Positions 50,219 to 59,872 of a DNA stretch of 64,000 nucleotides are shown in pieces (positions within the stretch are counted from its first letter, which is position 1; each line of letters begins with the position of its first letter). A program made the translations under genes and the position numbers. Source of the DNA: Falsochrobactrum shanghaiense (GTDB lineage Bacteria; Pseudomonadota; Alphaproteobacteria; Rhizobiales; Rhizobiaceae); assembly GCF_003149535.1 (NCBI RefSeq), contig NZ_QGDB01000001.1, positions 186,001-250,000 on the forward strand, given 5' to 3'. The notes beneath the pieces were generated by a model. It worked only from the letters and a program-made list of their open reading frames with translations. It did no database searches and was not told where the DNA came from.

Positions 50219-51169
50219 TCAGGCCGCGAAGCGTCTGGTCGCCTCGATCAGCTCGTGCGTAATGCCCGGTTCGGTCACGGCATGGCCGCCATCTTCGACG
50301 ATTCTCAGATCGGCTTCCGGCCACATCTTCTTCAATTGCCATGCATTGATGAAGGGCGTGCACATATCGTAGCGGCCATGCACGATCACGCCGGGAATCT
50401 GCCTTATGCGTTCGACATTGCGCAGAAGCTGGTCGTCGCTTTCCAGAAAGCCGCGATTCTGGAAATAGTGGCATTCGATACGCGCGAAAGCCACGGCATA
50501 AAGATCTTCGCCAAAGGCATCGACGCGCGCCGGATCGGGCTCGATCGACAGCACCGAGCCTTCCCAGCGCGCCCAGCGGCGGGCCGCTTCAAGCTGGACC
50601 TGCGGATCGGGGTCGGTCAGGCGCTTGTAATAGGCGGCGATCATGTCGCCGCGCTCGTCTTCGGGAATATGCTCCTGATAGGCTTCGAAATGATCGGGGA
50701 AGATGATGCTGGCGCCGTTGGAATACATCCAGTCCACCTCGAAACGGCGGATCATGAAAATGCCGCGCAAGACCAGTTCCGCAACCCGTTCGGGGTGGGT
50801 CTGCGCATAGGCAAGTCCCAAAGTCGATCCCCATGAGCCGCCGAAGACCTGCCACTTGTCGATACCCAGATGCGCGCGGATGTGCTCGATGTCGGCAACC
50901 AGATCCCAGGTGGTGTTCTCGCGCAGTTCGGCGTGCGGCGTCGAACGGCCACAGCCGCGCTGATCGAACAGGATGATGCGATAGAGCTCGGGATCGTGCA
51001 GGCGGCGCATGGCGGGCGTAATGCCGCCGCCGGGACCGCCATGAATCATGATGACCGGCTTGCCGTCCGGATTTCCGCACTGCTCGACATAGATGTGATG
51101 CAGCGCAGAGACCTGAAGCATCTCCTCCTTGAAGGGTTGGGTTTCCGGATAAAGCGTGTTGCGCGTCAT
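50219..51169 (-). CDS. pip: Proline iminopeptidase
   Basis: The 316-residue alpha/beta hydrolase (peptidase family S33) removes N-terminal proline from peptides. Features are VIMIHGGPGGGITPAM (oxyanion HGGPGG near residue 43), LFDQRGCGRSTPHAELRENTTWDLVADIE, nucleophile GGSWGSTLGLAYAQTHPERV near residue 110, and catalytic histidine in EDGGHAVTEPG near 301. It is a cytoplasmic enzyme, single gene. Confidence 0.96.
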   Translation of the reverse strand: MTRNTLYPETQPFKEEMLQVSALHHIYVEQCGNPDGKPVIMIHGGPGGGITPAMRRLHDPELYRIILFDQRGCGRSTPHAELRENTTWDLVADIEHIRAHLGIDKWQVFGGSWGSTLGLAYAQTHPERVAELVLRGIFMIRRFEVDWMYSNGASIIFPDHFEAYQEHIPEDERGDMIAAYYKRLTDPDPQVQLEAARRWARWEGSVLSIEPDPARVDAFGEDLYAVAFARIECHYFQNRGFLESDDQLLRNVERIRQIPGVIVHGRYDMCTPFINAWQLKKMWPEADLRIVEDGGHAVTEPGITHELIEATRRFAA

Positions 51170-51369
51170 GAACTGCCTTTTGCTCTCTTTAGCGGGGAGC
51201 CGTTGTTGTGTTAACCCAATATATCTACCACATAATGCGGCCAGATGGCGGCAAAGCGCATGATGGCAAGTGCCTGAGGCGCAATTTTTGTTTTCCCGTA
51301 GCGAAAATCAGCATAGAACGGTAGAATTGATATGGAAGTGGATCGCCACGCAGATGGCGCAGGAGGAAA

Positions 51370-52020
51370 ATGCGTTTCGTCATAGCTGATGATCATCCGC
51401 TGTTCAGGGGGGCATTGCGGCAGGTTCTTTCCATCAAGGGGAACGCCGCGGAAATCATCGAGGCCGGGGATTTCGACGCGGTGAAAAAGCTGGTGAGCGA
51501 ACGCGACGATCTCGATCTGCTGCTTCTCGACCTGACCATGCCCGGCGGCGCGGGCCTGTCCGGACTTGTTGCCATAAAGGCGCTGCAACCCGCACTTCCG
51601 ACGATCATCGTTTCCGCGACCGATGATACCGCGACGATCCGCCAGGCGATCAAGCTTGGCGCGTCGGGCTTTATTTCCAAATCCGCCAGCATGGAAACCA
51701 TCGGCGAAGCGGTCGATGCGGTGCTTGCAGGCGATATATGGACCCCGTCCGGCATCGATCCCGCGCAGGAAAGCGACCCGGAAATCGAAGCGCTGATCGC
51801 GCGGATCAGAACCCTTACGCCGCAGCAGAGCCGTGTGCTGACCATGCTTGCCGACGGGCTTCTCAACAAGCAGATTGCCTATGAGCTGAAAGTATCCGAG
51901 GCGACCGTGAAGGCGCATGTCTCCGCCGTCCTGCAAAAGCTCGGCGTCGACAGCCGCACGCAGGCCGTCATTCTCTTCTCACGCATTGGCAACGAGGCCC
52001 TGACGGCGGTCACGGGTTAG
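51370..52020 (+). CDS. LuxR/NarL-family response regulator
   Basis: The 216-residue regulator has a receiver domain (MRFVIADDHPLFRGAL; phospho-acceptor Asp54 in LLLDLTMPGGAG) and a C-terminal LuxR helix-turn-helix (LTPQQSRVLTMLADGLLNKQ, VSEATVKAHVSAVLQKLGV). A GGAGGAAA ribosome site precedes the ATG. It ends tail-to-tail with the large hybrid kinase, with stops overlapping. Such regulators are often encoded beside transporter-like hybrid kinases (for example ErbR/ExaE-type in pseudomonads), so the two are the likely signalling pair. Confidence 0.92.
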   Translation: MRFVIADDHPLFRGALRQVLSIKGNAAEIIEAGDFDAVKKLVSERDDLDLLLLDLTMPGGAGLSGLVAIKALQPALPTIIVSATDDTATIRQAIKLGASGFISKSASMETIGEAVDAVLAGDIWTPSGIDPAQESDPEIEALIARIRTLTPQQSRVLTMLADGLLNKQIAYELKVSEATVKAHVSAVLQKLGVDSRTQAVILFSRIGNEALTAVTG

Positions 52021-55000
52021 AGCCGCTCCTGCCGGTAATAAATCTGCGACAGCAGCGTGCGCAGCGCTGCCGGGCGCAAGGGCTTGTGCAGGACGGTTAC
52101 GTTCTCTTCGTCCGCGCGCTGGCGCACTTCCTTGGAGCGATCTGCCGTCAGGAGAATGGCGGGAATTTCGGCTGCGAAGTATTCACGCGCAAAGCCGATC
52201 ATATCCAGCCCGTTTTCATTGATGAGATGATAATCGGCGATAATGATGTCAGGCTGTGCTCCGCTGCCTGCGCAGAAATCCTTCAGCCCCGCCCCGTCGG
52301 CAATTGCCGCAACCTTGCAGCCCCAGCCCGTCAGCAGCCTATCCATGCCGGCAAGAATCATCTGGTCATTGTCGATGCACAGGACTTCAAGCCCGGTCAG
52401 TTCAGTTGCGGCATGCAGCGCTTGCGGGTTCCTGACGGTTTGCACAGGCACCAGGGCATGGCTGACGGGGATGCCAAGCGTGAAAAGGCTGCCCTTGCCC
52501 GGCGTCGACGACAATGTCAGCGGCAGACCGAGAACCCGCGCGATGCGATCCACGATGGAAAGGCCCAGTCCCAGACCTTCGGCCTCGCGCACGCCTTCAT
52601 CAAGGCGCGTGAATTCGCGAAACACCAGTTTGAGTTTTTCCGCTGCGATGCCTATGCCCGTATCGAGCACTTGCAGTTCGACGCATGCGCCCCGGCGCCG
52701 CACCCCCAGAAGGACGCTGCCTTCACGGCTGTATTTGATCGAATTGGACACCAGATTCTGAACAAGACGCCGCAGCATGTTGCGGTCGGTTTTCACCACG
52801 ACGCTTGAGGGAACGACACGCAGTCTCAGGCCCTTCTTGCGGGCAAGCGGCGTGAAATCGGTCGCGATCTGCCTGAGAAGGTGATCGAGGCGGAAGACGG
52901 AGATTTCCGGTTTGAGCGCGCCGGTATCAAGGCGCGATATATCGAGCACGATGCCCAGAATCGCTTCCACCGCTTCAAGGGAGGAATCTATATTGCGCGC
53001 AAGATCGCTCGTCTGCGAACCTTCAAGCTGCTCGGCCAGAGCGGTGCTGTAGAGGCGCGCGGCATTGAGCGGTTGCAGAATATCGTGCCCCGCCGCCGCC
53101 AGAAACCGCGTCTTGCCAAGACTGGCTTCTTCAGCGGCAATCTGCGCCCTGGCAAGTTTCTGATTGACGCGCGTGAGTTCAGCCGTGCGGTCGGCCACGC
53201 GCTGCTCCAGCACTTCGGCCTCTTTCTGGCGCATAATATCCGCCTCGACCTTTGCTGTAATATCGCTATAGGCCGTGACCATCCCGCCATCGGGCATCGG
53301 GTTCGAGTTGATCTCCAATATCCTGCCGCTCGATCTGAGCGTCATCCGCCATGGTTCGCGGATCGTCCCGACCGAATGGATGGCGATATTATGCGCCTGC
53401 GCAAGCTCGCCGCGCGCGGCCAGATGCTCGAACACTTCCGAAATAGGCATCCCCACCTGCGTTACCTCATCGGGAAGATTCAGCAATGCGCGGAACTGAT
53501 GGTTCCAGCAGGTAAGGCGCAGATCCTTGTCGAGCACGGTAATGCCCTGATCCATCTGGTCGAGCGCGATCTGCAACAGGTCGCGGTTTTGTTGCAGCGC
53601 GACGGAGGCGTCATCAAGCAATTGCCGTGCACCGCGCGCGGAGGCATCATTGCGCTGCAACAGCAGCGACAAGACGAGCCGCGCCGAAGAGGAGCCGACC
53701 GCGGTTCCGAGCAATTGTTCCGCATAACGAACAAGCGGCGTATCGACGGTGGCGCCCGGTTCCAGCTTGCGCTGCTCGCGATCTTCAAAACGCAAAAGCG
53801 CGCGTTCAACGCGTTGCGCACCCAGATAACGCGCCAGCGTGTCGCGAAGTTCGCCGACCGTGACCGTCGTGCGAAAACGCTTGAGAGCCGGGGCGGCAAT
53901 AAAATAACGCGGCAGGAAAATGCTGGCCTGAATGCGCTCAAGCGGCGTCGAGGCGCGCGAGAGCGAGCCCAATACGTAAAACAGCGTATTGATCGCAAGG
54001 CTCCATATCACGCCATTGGTCAGCGGCAGCGCGTCGGTGCCGAAAAGCGCTTCAGGCCGCAATGCCTTGAAGCCGAGAAGCCCGTCACGCAGGATGGCGG
54101 CATCGTCGGGGGCAACGGTCGGCAAAAGCAGCGTATAGGCCCATATGAGAAACCCGGCAGACAAGCCCAGTATCGCGCCGCGTCCGTTGGCGTTGCGCCA
54201 GAACAACCCTCCCAGAAAGGCCGGTACGAACTGCGCAATCGCCGCAAAGGACACCAGACCGATGGATGCGAGATGAATATTGTTCGACGTCATGCGGTAA
54301 TAGGCGAATGCCACCGCGAGAATGGCGATGATGGTTATTCGCCGGGTATTGAGGATGATTCTGGTGAGATCGCGCTGCGGGCTGGGATGGCGTATCGCCA
54401 GTTGCCGGATGATGAGCGGCAGGAGCAGGTGATTGGAAATCATGATCGACAAGGCCACGCAGGCGACGATCACCATCGCGGTCGCAGCCGACAGCCCACC
54501 CAGAAAAGCAATCAGGGCCAGCCAATGGGCATCGACCGAGAGCGGCAGGGCCAGCACGTAAAGATCGGCGTTGACGCTGCCGCCGAGCGTCATGACCCCG
54601 ATCAGCGCGATTGGAAAAACAAAGATATTGATGAGGATCAGGTAAAGCGGAAACAGCCATGAGGCGGTGCGCAGTTCCTTTTCGCTGCGGTTTTCGACCA
54701 CAGTTACATGAAACTGGCGCGGCAGCATGATGATGGCGGCGGCACTGAGCGCCGTATGCACGATCCATGTGCCGGTCGAGGTTTCGTAGTGGAAGGCTGC
54801 AAGCACGGCGGGCGATTGCGAGAGCTGCGCGATCAATTGCACAGGCGTGCCGAAGAGGTAAAAAGTGCAGGCAAAGCCGACCGCCAGAAAAGCGCAAAGT
54901 TTGATGACCGATTCCAGCCCGACAGCAAGGATAAGGCCGTTCTGGTGTTCGGTGGCGTCGGTGTGGCGCGTGCCGAACAAAATGGCGAAAAGAGCAAGCA

Positions 55001-55505
55001 CGCACGCCACTGGCAGAGAAATATCCTCAAAGAGGAAAATCGAGGGATCGAGCGATGCGCCATAATGGTCCATGACGAGACCGACGCTGCCCGAAACCGC
55101 TTTGAGTTGCAGCGAGATATAGGGGATCGAGCCGACGACCGCGATACAGGTGGCAAGCGAGGCCACGCCGAAACTCTTGCCATAGCGGGCGGCGAGAAAA
55201 TCGGCGATCGAGGTGATATGTTCGGCTTTGGCAAGCCGCACGATATGACGCAGCAGGCGATTGCCGAGCGTGAAGACGAGAATCGGGCCGATATAGATGC
55301 CGAGAAATTCAAGCCCGCGCTGGGCGGACAGGCCGACCGAGCCGAAGAAGGTCCACGACGTGCAATAGACGGCAAGGCTGAGTGCGTAAATATAAGGTCG
55401 AGGCGCGTTGCTCCAGCGCGCCGCGCGGCGGTCGCCGATGCTCGCCACCGCAAAAAGCAGCAGCAGATACAGAAAAGCCGCGCCGATAATCCCCCAGCCC
55501 TGCAT
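52017..55505 (-). CDS. Hybrid sensor kinase with sodium:solute symporter-like N-terminus
   Basis: This is a 1162-residue multidomain protein. Residues 1 to about 500 are a sodium:solute symporter-like membrane domain with about 13 spans (ADFLAARYGKSFGVASLATC region). A PAS domain follows at about 640-750 (DQMDQGITVLDKDLRLTCWN). A short coiled segment leads to HisKA with the phosphorylated histidine near 806 (AAAGHDILQPLNAARLY) and HATPase with NLVSNSIKYSREGS near 916. A C-terminal receiver has Asp near 1090 (IIIADYHLINENG) and the KPLRPAAL lysine. The transporter-like part may sense or take up a small acid; this is unknown. Partner of the convergent LuxR regulator. Confidence 0.93.
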   Translation of the reverse strand: MQGWGIIGAAFLYLLLLFAVASIGDRRAARWSNAPRPYIYALSLAVYCTSWTFFGSVGLSAQRGLEFLGIYIGPILVFTLGNRLLRHIVRLAKAEHITSIADFLAARYGKSFGVASLATCIAVVGSIPYISLQLKAVSGSVGLVMDHYGASLDPSIFLFEDISLPVACVLALFAILFGTRHTDATEHQNGLILAVGLESVIKLCAFLAVGFACTFYLFGTPVQLIAQLSQSPAVLAAFHYETSTGTWIVHTALSAAAIIMLPRQFHVTVVENRSEKELRTASWLFPLYLILINIFVFPIALIGVMTLGGSVNADLYVLALPLSVDAHWLALIAFLGGLSAATAMVIVACVALSIMISNHLLLPLIIRQLAIRHPSPQRDLTRIILNTRRITIIAILAVAFAYYRMTSNNIHLASIGLVSFAAIAQFVPAFLGGLFWRNANGRGAILGLSAGFLIWAYTLLLPTVAPDDAAILRDGLLGFKALRPEALFGTDALPLTNGVIWSLAINTLFYVLGSLSRASTPLERIQASIFLPRYFIAAPALKRFRTTVTVGELRDTLARYLGAQRVERALLRFEDREQRKLEPGATVDTPLVRYAEQLLGTAVGSSSARLVLSLLLQRNDASARGARQLLDDASVALQQNRDLLQIALDQMDQGITVLDKDLRLTCWNHQFRALLNLPDEVTQVGMPISEVFEHLAARGELAQAHNIAIHSVGTIREPWRMTLRSSGRILEINSNPMPDGGMVTAYSDITAKVEADIMRQKEAEVLEQRVADRTAELTRVNQKLARAQIAAEEASLGKTRFLAAAGHDILQPLNAARLYSTALAEQLEGSQTSDLARNIDSSLEAVEAILGIVLDISRLDTGALKPEISVFRLDHLLRQIATDFTPLARKKGLRLRVVPSSVVVKTDRNMLRRLVQNLVSNSIKYSREGSVLLGVRRRGACVELQVLDTGIGIAAEKLKLVFREFTRLDEGVREAEGLGLGLSIVDRIARVLGLPLTLSSTPGKGSLFTLGIPVSHALVPVQTVRNPQALHAATELTGLEVLCIDNDQMILAGMDRLLTGWGCKVAAIADGAGLKDFCAGSGAQPDIIIADYHLINENGLDMIGFAREYFAAEIPAILLTADRSKEVRQRADEENVTVLHKPLRPAALRTLLSQIYYRQERL

Positions 55506-55545
55506 CCCCGGCAGCCCCCCTCACCTGCCTATAAAGAGCGTCGCA

Positions 55546-56001
55546 TCAGGTGCGGCCCGGAGCGGGATCAGGTTGCGGCTCTTCCGCTTCCCGGTCGAAA
55601 CTGCGGGCAATATCCATGAAACGGCGCATGAAACGCTCCATATAGCTCATGGATTTCTCAAATTCATCCTCCGACGGCAGGGCGGATGCGGCAGGCGCAC
55701 CGGCTTTTTCCAGCGCTGCAACCTTGTTCTCAAGTTGCTTTACGCGATCCTGCAAGTCAGAAATATCATTCTCATAGGCCTCGCGGTCTTCCGTCGCCAT
55801 CTTGCACACAAGCTGCGCCTGCTGCTCGGTGCACACCGAAAGCGCGCCAGTGCGCGTATCAAGCCGGACATAGCCGGTTTGAGTCTTTTCAAGGCGATAA
55901 CGGCCCGTTTCCTGCGCTTGCGCGCTGCCTGGCGCAAGGCCGGTGCCGAGCAGGGAAATTGCCGCCAGCGCGCCGGCAAGCGGCGCAATTTTACCGGACA
56001 T
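55546..56001 (-). CDS. Exported coiled-coil hypothetical protein
   Basis: This 151-residue protein has a signal peptide (about residues 1-30, ending GSAQAQ), a short region with two cysteines (LSVCTEQQAQLVCKMATEDR), a predicted coiled coil (YENDISDLQDRVKQLENKVA) and a charged amphipathic tail. No named family is recognised with confidence. Similar small periplasmic proteins are common in Rhizobiales. A GAGGAGA ribosome site precedes the ATG. It lies 40 bases upstream of the hybrid kinase start and could be cotranscribed with it. Confidence 0.75.
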   Translation of the reverse strand: MSGKIAPLAGALAAISLLGTGLAPGSAQAQETGRYRLEKTQTGYVRLDTRTGALSVCTEQQAQLVCKMATEDREAYENDISDLQDRVKQLENKVAALEKAGAPAASALPSEDEFEKSMSYMERFMRRFMDIARSFDREAEEPQPDPAPGRT

Positions 56002-56102
56002 GGTTCCATCTCCTCATTTGCACTCCCATCATAGGGCAGCTATGCGCAAAAACGAACACTCCATGCTTTGATTTCTGAAGAAATTCAGTCTAGAGAGCAG
56101 CA

Positions 56103-56456
56103 ATGAGCAAAACGACCATCTACAAGATCGTCCCCCGCGATCTCTGGGCGCAAGCGGAAAAGACAGGCACGTTCGACGGTGCGCCGGTTGATATTGCCGA
56201 TGGCTATATCCATCTTTCCACCAGAGAGCAGGTGCGCGAAACCGCTGCAAAGCATTTTGCGCGCCAGACCGGCCTGCTTCTTGTCAGCGTCGATGCGGAT
56301 GCGCTCGGCAGCCAATTGCGATATGAAGTCTCACGCGGCGGGGCGCTTTTTCCGCATCTTTATGCAAAACTGCCAATGAAGGCAGTTGCCAAGGTCGAGC
56401 CTTTGCCGCTCGATGAAAACGGTCTCCATGTTTTTCCGGAGCTTGAGGACAAATGA
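56103..56456 (+). CDS. DUF952 family protein
   Basis: The 117-residue soluble protein matches DUF952: TTIYKIVPRDLWAQAEKTG, DGYIHLSTREQVRETAAKHF, LLLVSVDADAL and FPHLYAKLPMKAVAKVEPL. The family is small and of unknown function, with an ADP-ribosyltransferase-like fold suspected. Its stop overlaps the ATG of pyrD by four bases (ATGA), so the two are cotranscribed. Confidence 0.9.
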   Translation: MSKTTIYKIVPRDLWAQAEKTGTFDGAPVDIADGYIHLSTREQVRETAAKHFARQTGLLLVSVDADALGSQLRYEVSRGGALFPHLYAKLPMKAVAKVEPLPLDENGLHVFPELEDK

Positions 56457-57547
56457 GCGGGCTTTTTGAAACTTTCGGGCGGCGGGCCTTATTCTCGCTC
56501 GATGCGGAGCAGGCGCACGGCCTTTCCATCGCGGGTCTTAAAAGCGGCATCGTCACCTGCCGCAAGCCCAATGATCCCGCGCTCGCGCTCAAGGTCGCGG
56601 GGCTGCAATTTCCCAATCCGCTCGGAATGGCAGCGGGTTACGACAAAAACGCGCAAGTGCCCGATGCGCTTTTGCGGCTGGGTTTCGGCTTCACCGAAAT
56701 CGGCACCATCACGCCGCGCCCGCAAAGCGGCAATCCGCGCCCGCGCATTTTCCGCCTGACCGAAGATGACGCCGTCATCAATCGGCTTGGCTTCAACAAT
56801 GAAGGCCATGATGCCGTTTTCGAACGCCTGTCCAGACGCGCAGGCAAGAGCGGCATTGTCGGCGTCAATATCGGCGCAAACAAGGATGCCGAAGATCGCG
56901 TCGCCGATTATGTGGCCGGTATCCGCCGCTTTTATCAATTGGCGCGCTATTTCACCGTCAATATTTCCTCGCCCAATACGCCGGGGCTGCGCAATCTGCA
57001 ATCGCGCGAGATCCTGCATGAGCTTCTCGCCCGCGTGCTGGAAGCGCGCAATGAGGAAGGCAGCAAATGCACGCTGAAGCGCCCGGTCTTCCTCAAGATC
57101 GCGCCCGATCTCGCGGATGAGGAACTTGACGATATTGCCGCAGAAGCCCTCGCGCAGAAGCTTGACGGCATCATCGTCTCCAATACGACGCTGGCGCGCA
57201 CCGGCCTGAAAAGCGCCGAAAACCGAGATGAAACCGGCGGGCTTTCGGGCGCGCCGCTTTTCGAGCGCTCGACCATCATTCTCGCGCGTATGCGCGAACG
57301 CGTCGGCCCCGCCATGCCGCTGATCGGCGTGGGCGGCATCGACAGCGCCGATACCGCGCTGGCCAAGATCAGGGCGGGTGCCGATCTGGTGCAGCTTTAT
57401 ACCGGCATGATCTATCGCGGGCCGGGTCTGGCGTGCGAAATCCTGCGCGGATTGTCGGATGCGGTCAAACGCGAGGGCGTCGAGAATATCGCAGCCCTGC
57501 GCGACCGCGACACCAAGGACTGGGCCGCGCGCCGCCTGCCGGAGTGA
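56453..57547 (+). CDS. pyrD: Dihydroorotate dehydrogenase (quinone), class 2
   Basis: The 364-residue membrane-associated flavoenzyme oxidises dihydroorotate to orotate with quinone as acceptor in pyrimidine synthesis. Class 2 features are the N-terminal amphipathic extension (FETFGRRALFSLDAEQAHGL), NPLGMAAGYDKNAQ near residue 60, GFTEIGTITPRPQSGNPRPR, NRLGFNNEGHD, VNISSPNTPGLRNLQ with the catalytic serine near 175, and IGVGGIDSADTAL. Its stop directly abuts the stop of the convergent MATE gene (TGATCA). Confidence 0.97.
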   Translation: MSGLFETFGRRALFSLDAEQAHGLSIAGLKSGIVTCRKPNDPALALKVAGLQFPNPLGMAAGYDKNAQVPDALLRLGFGFTEIGTITPRPQSGNPRPRIFRLTEDDAVINRLGFNNEGHDAVFERLSRRAGKSGIVGVNIGANKDAEDRVADYVAGIRRFYQLARYFTVNISSPNTPGLRNLQSREILHELLARVLEARNEEGSKCTLKRPVFLKIAPDLADEELDDIAAEALAQKLDGIIVSNTTLARTGLKSAENRDETGGLSGAPLFERSTIILARMRERVGPAMPLIGVGGIDSADTALAKIRAGADLVQLYTGMIYRGPGLACEILRGLSDAVKREGVENIAALRDRDTKDWAARRLPE

Positions 57548-58903
57548 TCAGGAGCGGAATTCTGCACGATAGCGGCGCGGCAATATTGCCAGAAGCGTGA
57601 AGCCACGGATCGACAGAAAAAGATTGAGCGCCAGCCAAAGCCCGTGATTGCCCATCACGGGCTTTACCGCATAAAGAACGGCCAGAAAGAAGACGAGCGA
57701 CAAAAACATCATGTTGCGCATGTCGCGCGACCAGGTGGCGCCGATATAGACCCCATCCATATGGAAGGCCAGCAGGCCGGTTATTCCTGTGAGCGCCGCC
57801 CATGGCAGATATTTGACGGCTTCGATGCGCACATCTTCCGCTTTGGAAAGCAGGCCGATGATCGCATCGCCAAACACCAGCAAAAGCAGCGCAACGATGC
57901 CGGCCATCACCAGTCCCCAGACGAAGGTGAGCCTTGCCCCGCGCACGAAGGCGGGGCTGTAGCGCGCGCCGATGGAGCGGCCTATGATCTGCTCGACGGC
58001 TGCGGCCATACCATCAAGAAAAAAGCCGCAGACGAGGAAGAAATTCAGCAAAACCGCATTTGCCGCCAGCGTCACCGGGCCAAGATCGGACCCGGCGCGG
58101 GTGAAGAAGGCAAAGGCCGTCAGAAGCAGGATCGAGCGGATCATGATGTCGCGATTGAGCGCGATCATGCGCAAGATGCCTGCCTTGTGAAAAATGCGCG
58201 TGCGGTCGGGGTGACGGCCTGCCACCTTGTAGAAATGCCTCACGACAAGCGAAAGCCCGACAATGGCTGCGACCGTCTCGCCCGTCACGGTGGCCCATGC
58301 GACGCCTGCCACGCCCCAGCCAAGTTCAAGCCCCAGTATGATGCAAAGCACGATATTGATGCCGTTGAGAAGCACCTGAAGACTAAGGCCGAGCATGCCC
58401 TGCCCGCGCCCCAGAAGCAGGCCGAGAACGGAATAATTGATGAGCGCGACCGGCGCCGACAGCATACGGATGGAAACATAGGTTACCATCGCTTCCTGCG
58501 TGGCAGGCGTGGGATGGATAAAGTCCGAGGCAATGGACAGGATAAGCGGCAGGCACAGGATCATCGCACAGCCGGCAAGAACAGCAATGATGATGGCGCG
58601 CCAGAATATCGCCTGTTCTTCGGCAGGATCTTCCGCACCGACCGCCTGCGCGACAAGACCGGTGGTGCCGGAACGCAGGAAGCTGAACATGGTCAGAAGA
58701 AAGTCGAAGACCAGCGCACCGATCGCAAGCCCGCCGATCAGTTCGGCCTGCCCCATCTGGCCGACCACGCCCATATCGACAAGGCCAAGCAGCGGCGTGG
58801 TCACGGCGGCAAGCGTCATCGGCACGGCGATCATCATCACCATGCGATGGGTTACTTCAAACGGTCGCGAAACCGCGCCAGAGCCGTAAAGCGCCTGATC
58901 CAT
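57548..58903 (-). CDS. MATE-family efflux transporter (DinF-like)
   Basis: The 451-residue protein has 12 membrane segments in two halves. The first half has VPMTLAAVTTPLLGLVDMGV and the second GILRMIALNRDIMIRSILLL. The DinF-like branch fits better than NorM, to judge from PLLGLVDMGVVGQM. Exported compounds are unknown. Convergent with pyrD without spacer. Confidence 0.9.
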   Translation of the reverse strand: MDQALYGSGAVSRPFEVTHRMVMMIAVPMTLAAVTTPLLGLVDMGVVGQMGQAELIGGLAIGALVFDFLLTMFSFLRSGTTGLVAQAVGAEDPAEEQAIFWRAIIIAVLAGCAMILCLPLILSIASDFIHPTPATQEAMVTYVSIRMLSAPVALINYSVLGLLLGRGQGMLGLSLQVLLNGINIVLCIILGLELGWGVAGVAWATVTGETVAAIVGLSLVVRHFYKVAGRHPDRTRIFHKAGILRMIALNRDIMIRSILLLTAFAFFTRAGSDLGPVTLAANAVLLNFFLVCGFFLDGMAAAVEQIIGRSIGARYSPAFVRGARLTFVWGLVMAGIVALLLLVFGDAIIGLLSKAEDVRIEAVKYLPWAALTGITGLLAFHMDGVYIGATWSRDMRNMMFLSLVFFLAVLYAVKPVMGNHGLWLALNLFLSIRGFTLLAILPRRYRAEFRS

Positions 58904-58988
58904 TCTGCCGCCTCATCATTGCAGGAGTATCTGCGAAAGCTTCTACTCTGGAATCGCTCGAAACGACAGAGGATTCGGCTCCTAAATT

Positions 58989-59465
58989 TTAGAGGCCCAG
59001 CACCATCGCCCAGTAGATATAGCGCGGCTTGTCTTCCGGCGTTGCCCAGGCAAGGCCGTAATGGGCAAAGGTCGGGTCGAGCATGTTCTTGCGATGGCCG
59101 GGCGATTGCATCCATGCATCGAAGGCCGCATCGGTGTCGGACTGGCCGGAAGCAAGATTTTCCGCAGCGGGGCCGCGAATGCCCGCCTTCTTGAGACGCG
59201 CAACAAAACCATTGCCCCAGCCGACCGAATGGCTGATCTTGCCGTGGCTTGCCATGCGCCGGGCCTGATAAAGCGCTGCTTCCTCCAGCCTTGCATCGGT
59301 TGCCATCAGGGGCAGGCCATGGGCCTTGCGAATGCGGTTGAACAATTGCGTCGGGTCGCTTGCGGCCTGCGCAAATGCAGGTGGCAGGGCCGAAATTGCG
59401 AGCGTGACCCCGGCAAGGCCGAGAAAGCCGCGCCGGGAAAGAATGAATTTATCGTTGTGCTGCAT
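58989..59465 (-). CDS. Exported CAP/SCP-domain protein
   Basis: The 158-residue protein has a twin-arginine-like signal (LSRRGFLGLAGVTLAISALP) and a CAP (SCP/PR1) domain: FNRIRKAHGLPLM, LEEAALYQARRMASHGKISH, AENLASGQSD, and AWMQSPGHRKNMLDPTFAHYG with the conserved histidines. Bacterial CAP proteins are secreted with poorly known roles. The ATG at 59465 is chosen since it exposes the signal; the in-frame extension to 59639 is unsupported. It follows the small membrane gene by 32 bases. Confidence 0.88.
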   Translation of the reverse strand: MQHNDKFILSRRGFLGLAGVTLAISALPPAFAQAASDPTQLFNRIRKAHGLPLMATDARLEEAALYQARRMASHGKISHSVGWGNGFVARLKKAGIRGPAAENLASGQSDTDAAFDAWMQSPGHRKNMLDPTFAHYGLAWATPEDKPRYIYWAMVLGL

Positions 59466-59497
59466 AGGCTCGGTATGGTCTCGAATTACGGAAAGGA

Positions 59498-59764
59498 TTA
59501 TTTCCGGTAGCTGAGGATACGGAGCAAAATAAAGGCAGGGATGACGACCGCCGCGCCAAGAATGAGATAATCGGCGAAGCGGGCGATGGCCGAGAAGCCC
59601 ATATTCCACAGGCGCAGGAAGAAATCGCGGATAGCCCATAAAATATCATAGGGCGTCCAGTGAAAGGCGCTCATGACCACGCCGACGACGAGCGAGATCA
59701 GCACCAGTTTGACGATGACGCGCAATGGCGTATCGCCCAGAAAACGGTTCACACCATCAGCCAT
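59498..59764 (-). CDS. Small membrane protein (DUF6460-like)
   Basis: The 88-residue protein has two hydrophobic segments (VKLVLISLVVGVVMSAF and YLILGAAVVIPAFILLRIL) linked by WTPYDILWAIRDFFLRLW. It resembles small Rhizobiales membrane proteins that I recall as DUF6460; that assignment is from memory and uncertain. The ATG at 59764 has AGGAG eight bases upstream, which decides it over the start at 59809. It is possibly cotranscribed with the CAP gene. Confidence 0.75.
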   Translation of the reverse strand: MADGVNRFLGDTPLRVIVKLVLISLVVGVVMSAFHWTPYDILWAIRDFFLRLWNMGFSAIARFADYLILGAAVVIPAFILLRILSYRK

Positions 59765-59872
59765 GCATTTCTCCTGCGTGTCGATTTCACCAGTTGCGGC
59801 GCAAGACATAGGCGCTCATTGCAGGCTTCGCAACACGCCGTATCCAGAATCAGCCCTGAAATAGCCCCAGGA

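Noticed and set aside
52881-54662. 593-residue open frame antisense to the hybrid kinase
   Set aside because: Arginine/glutamine-rich shadow with no domain. The kinase frame has every expected motif.
57644-59194. 516-residue open frame antisense to the second MATE gene
   Set aside because: Charged, low-complexity shadow of a membrane protein gene. It continues across the intergenic gap without a start signal.
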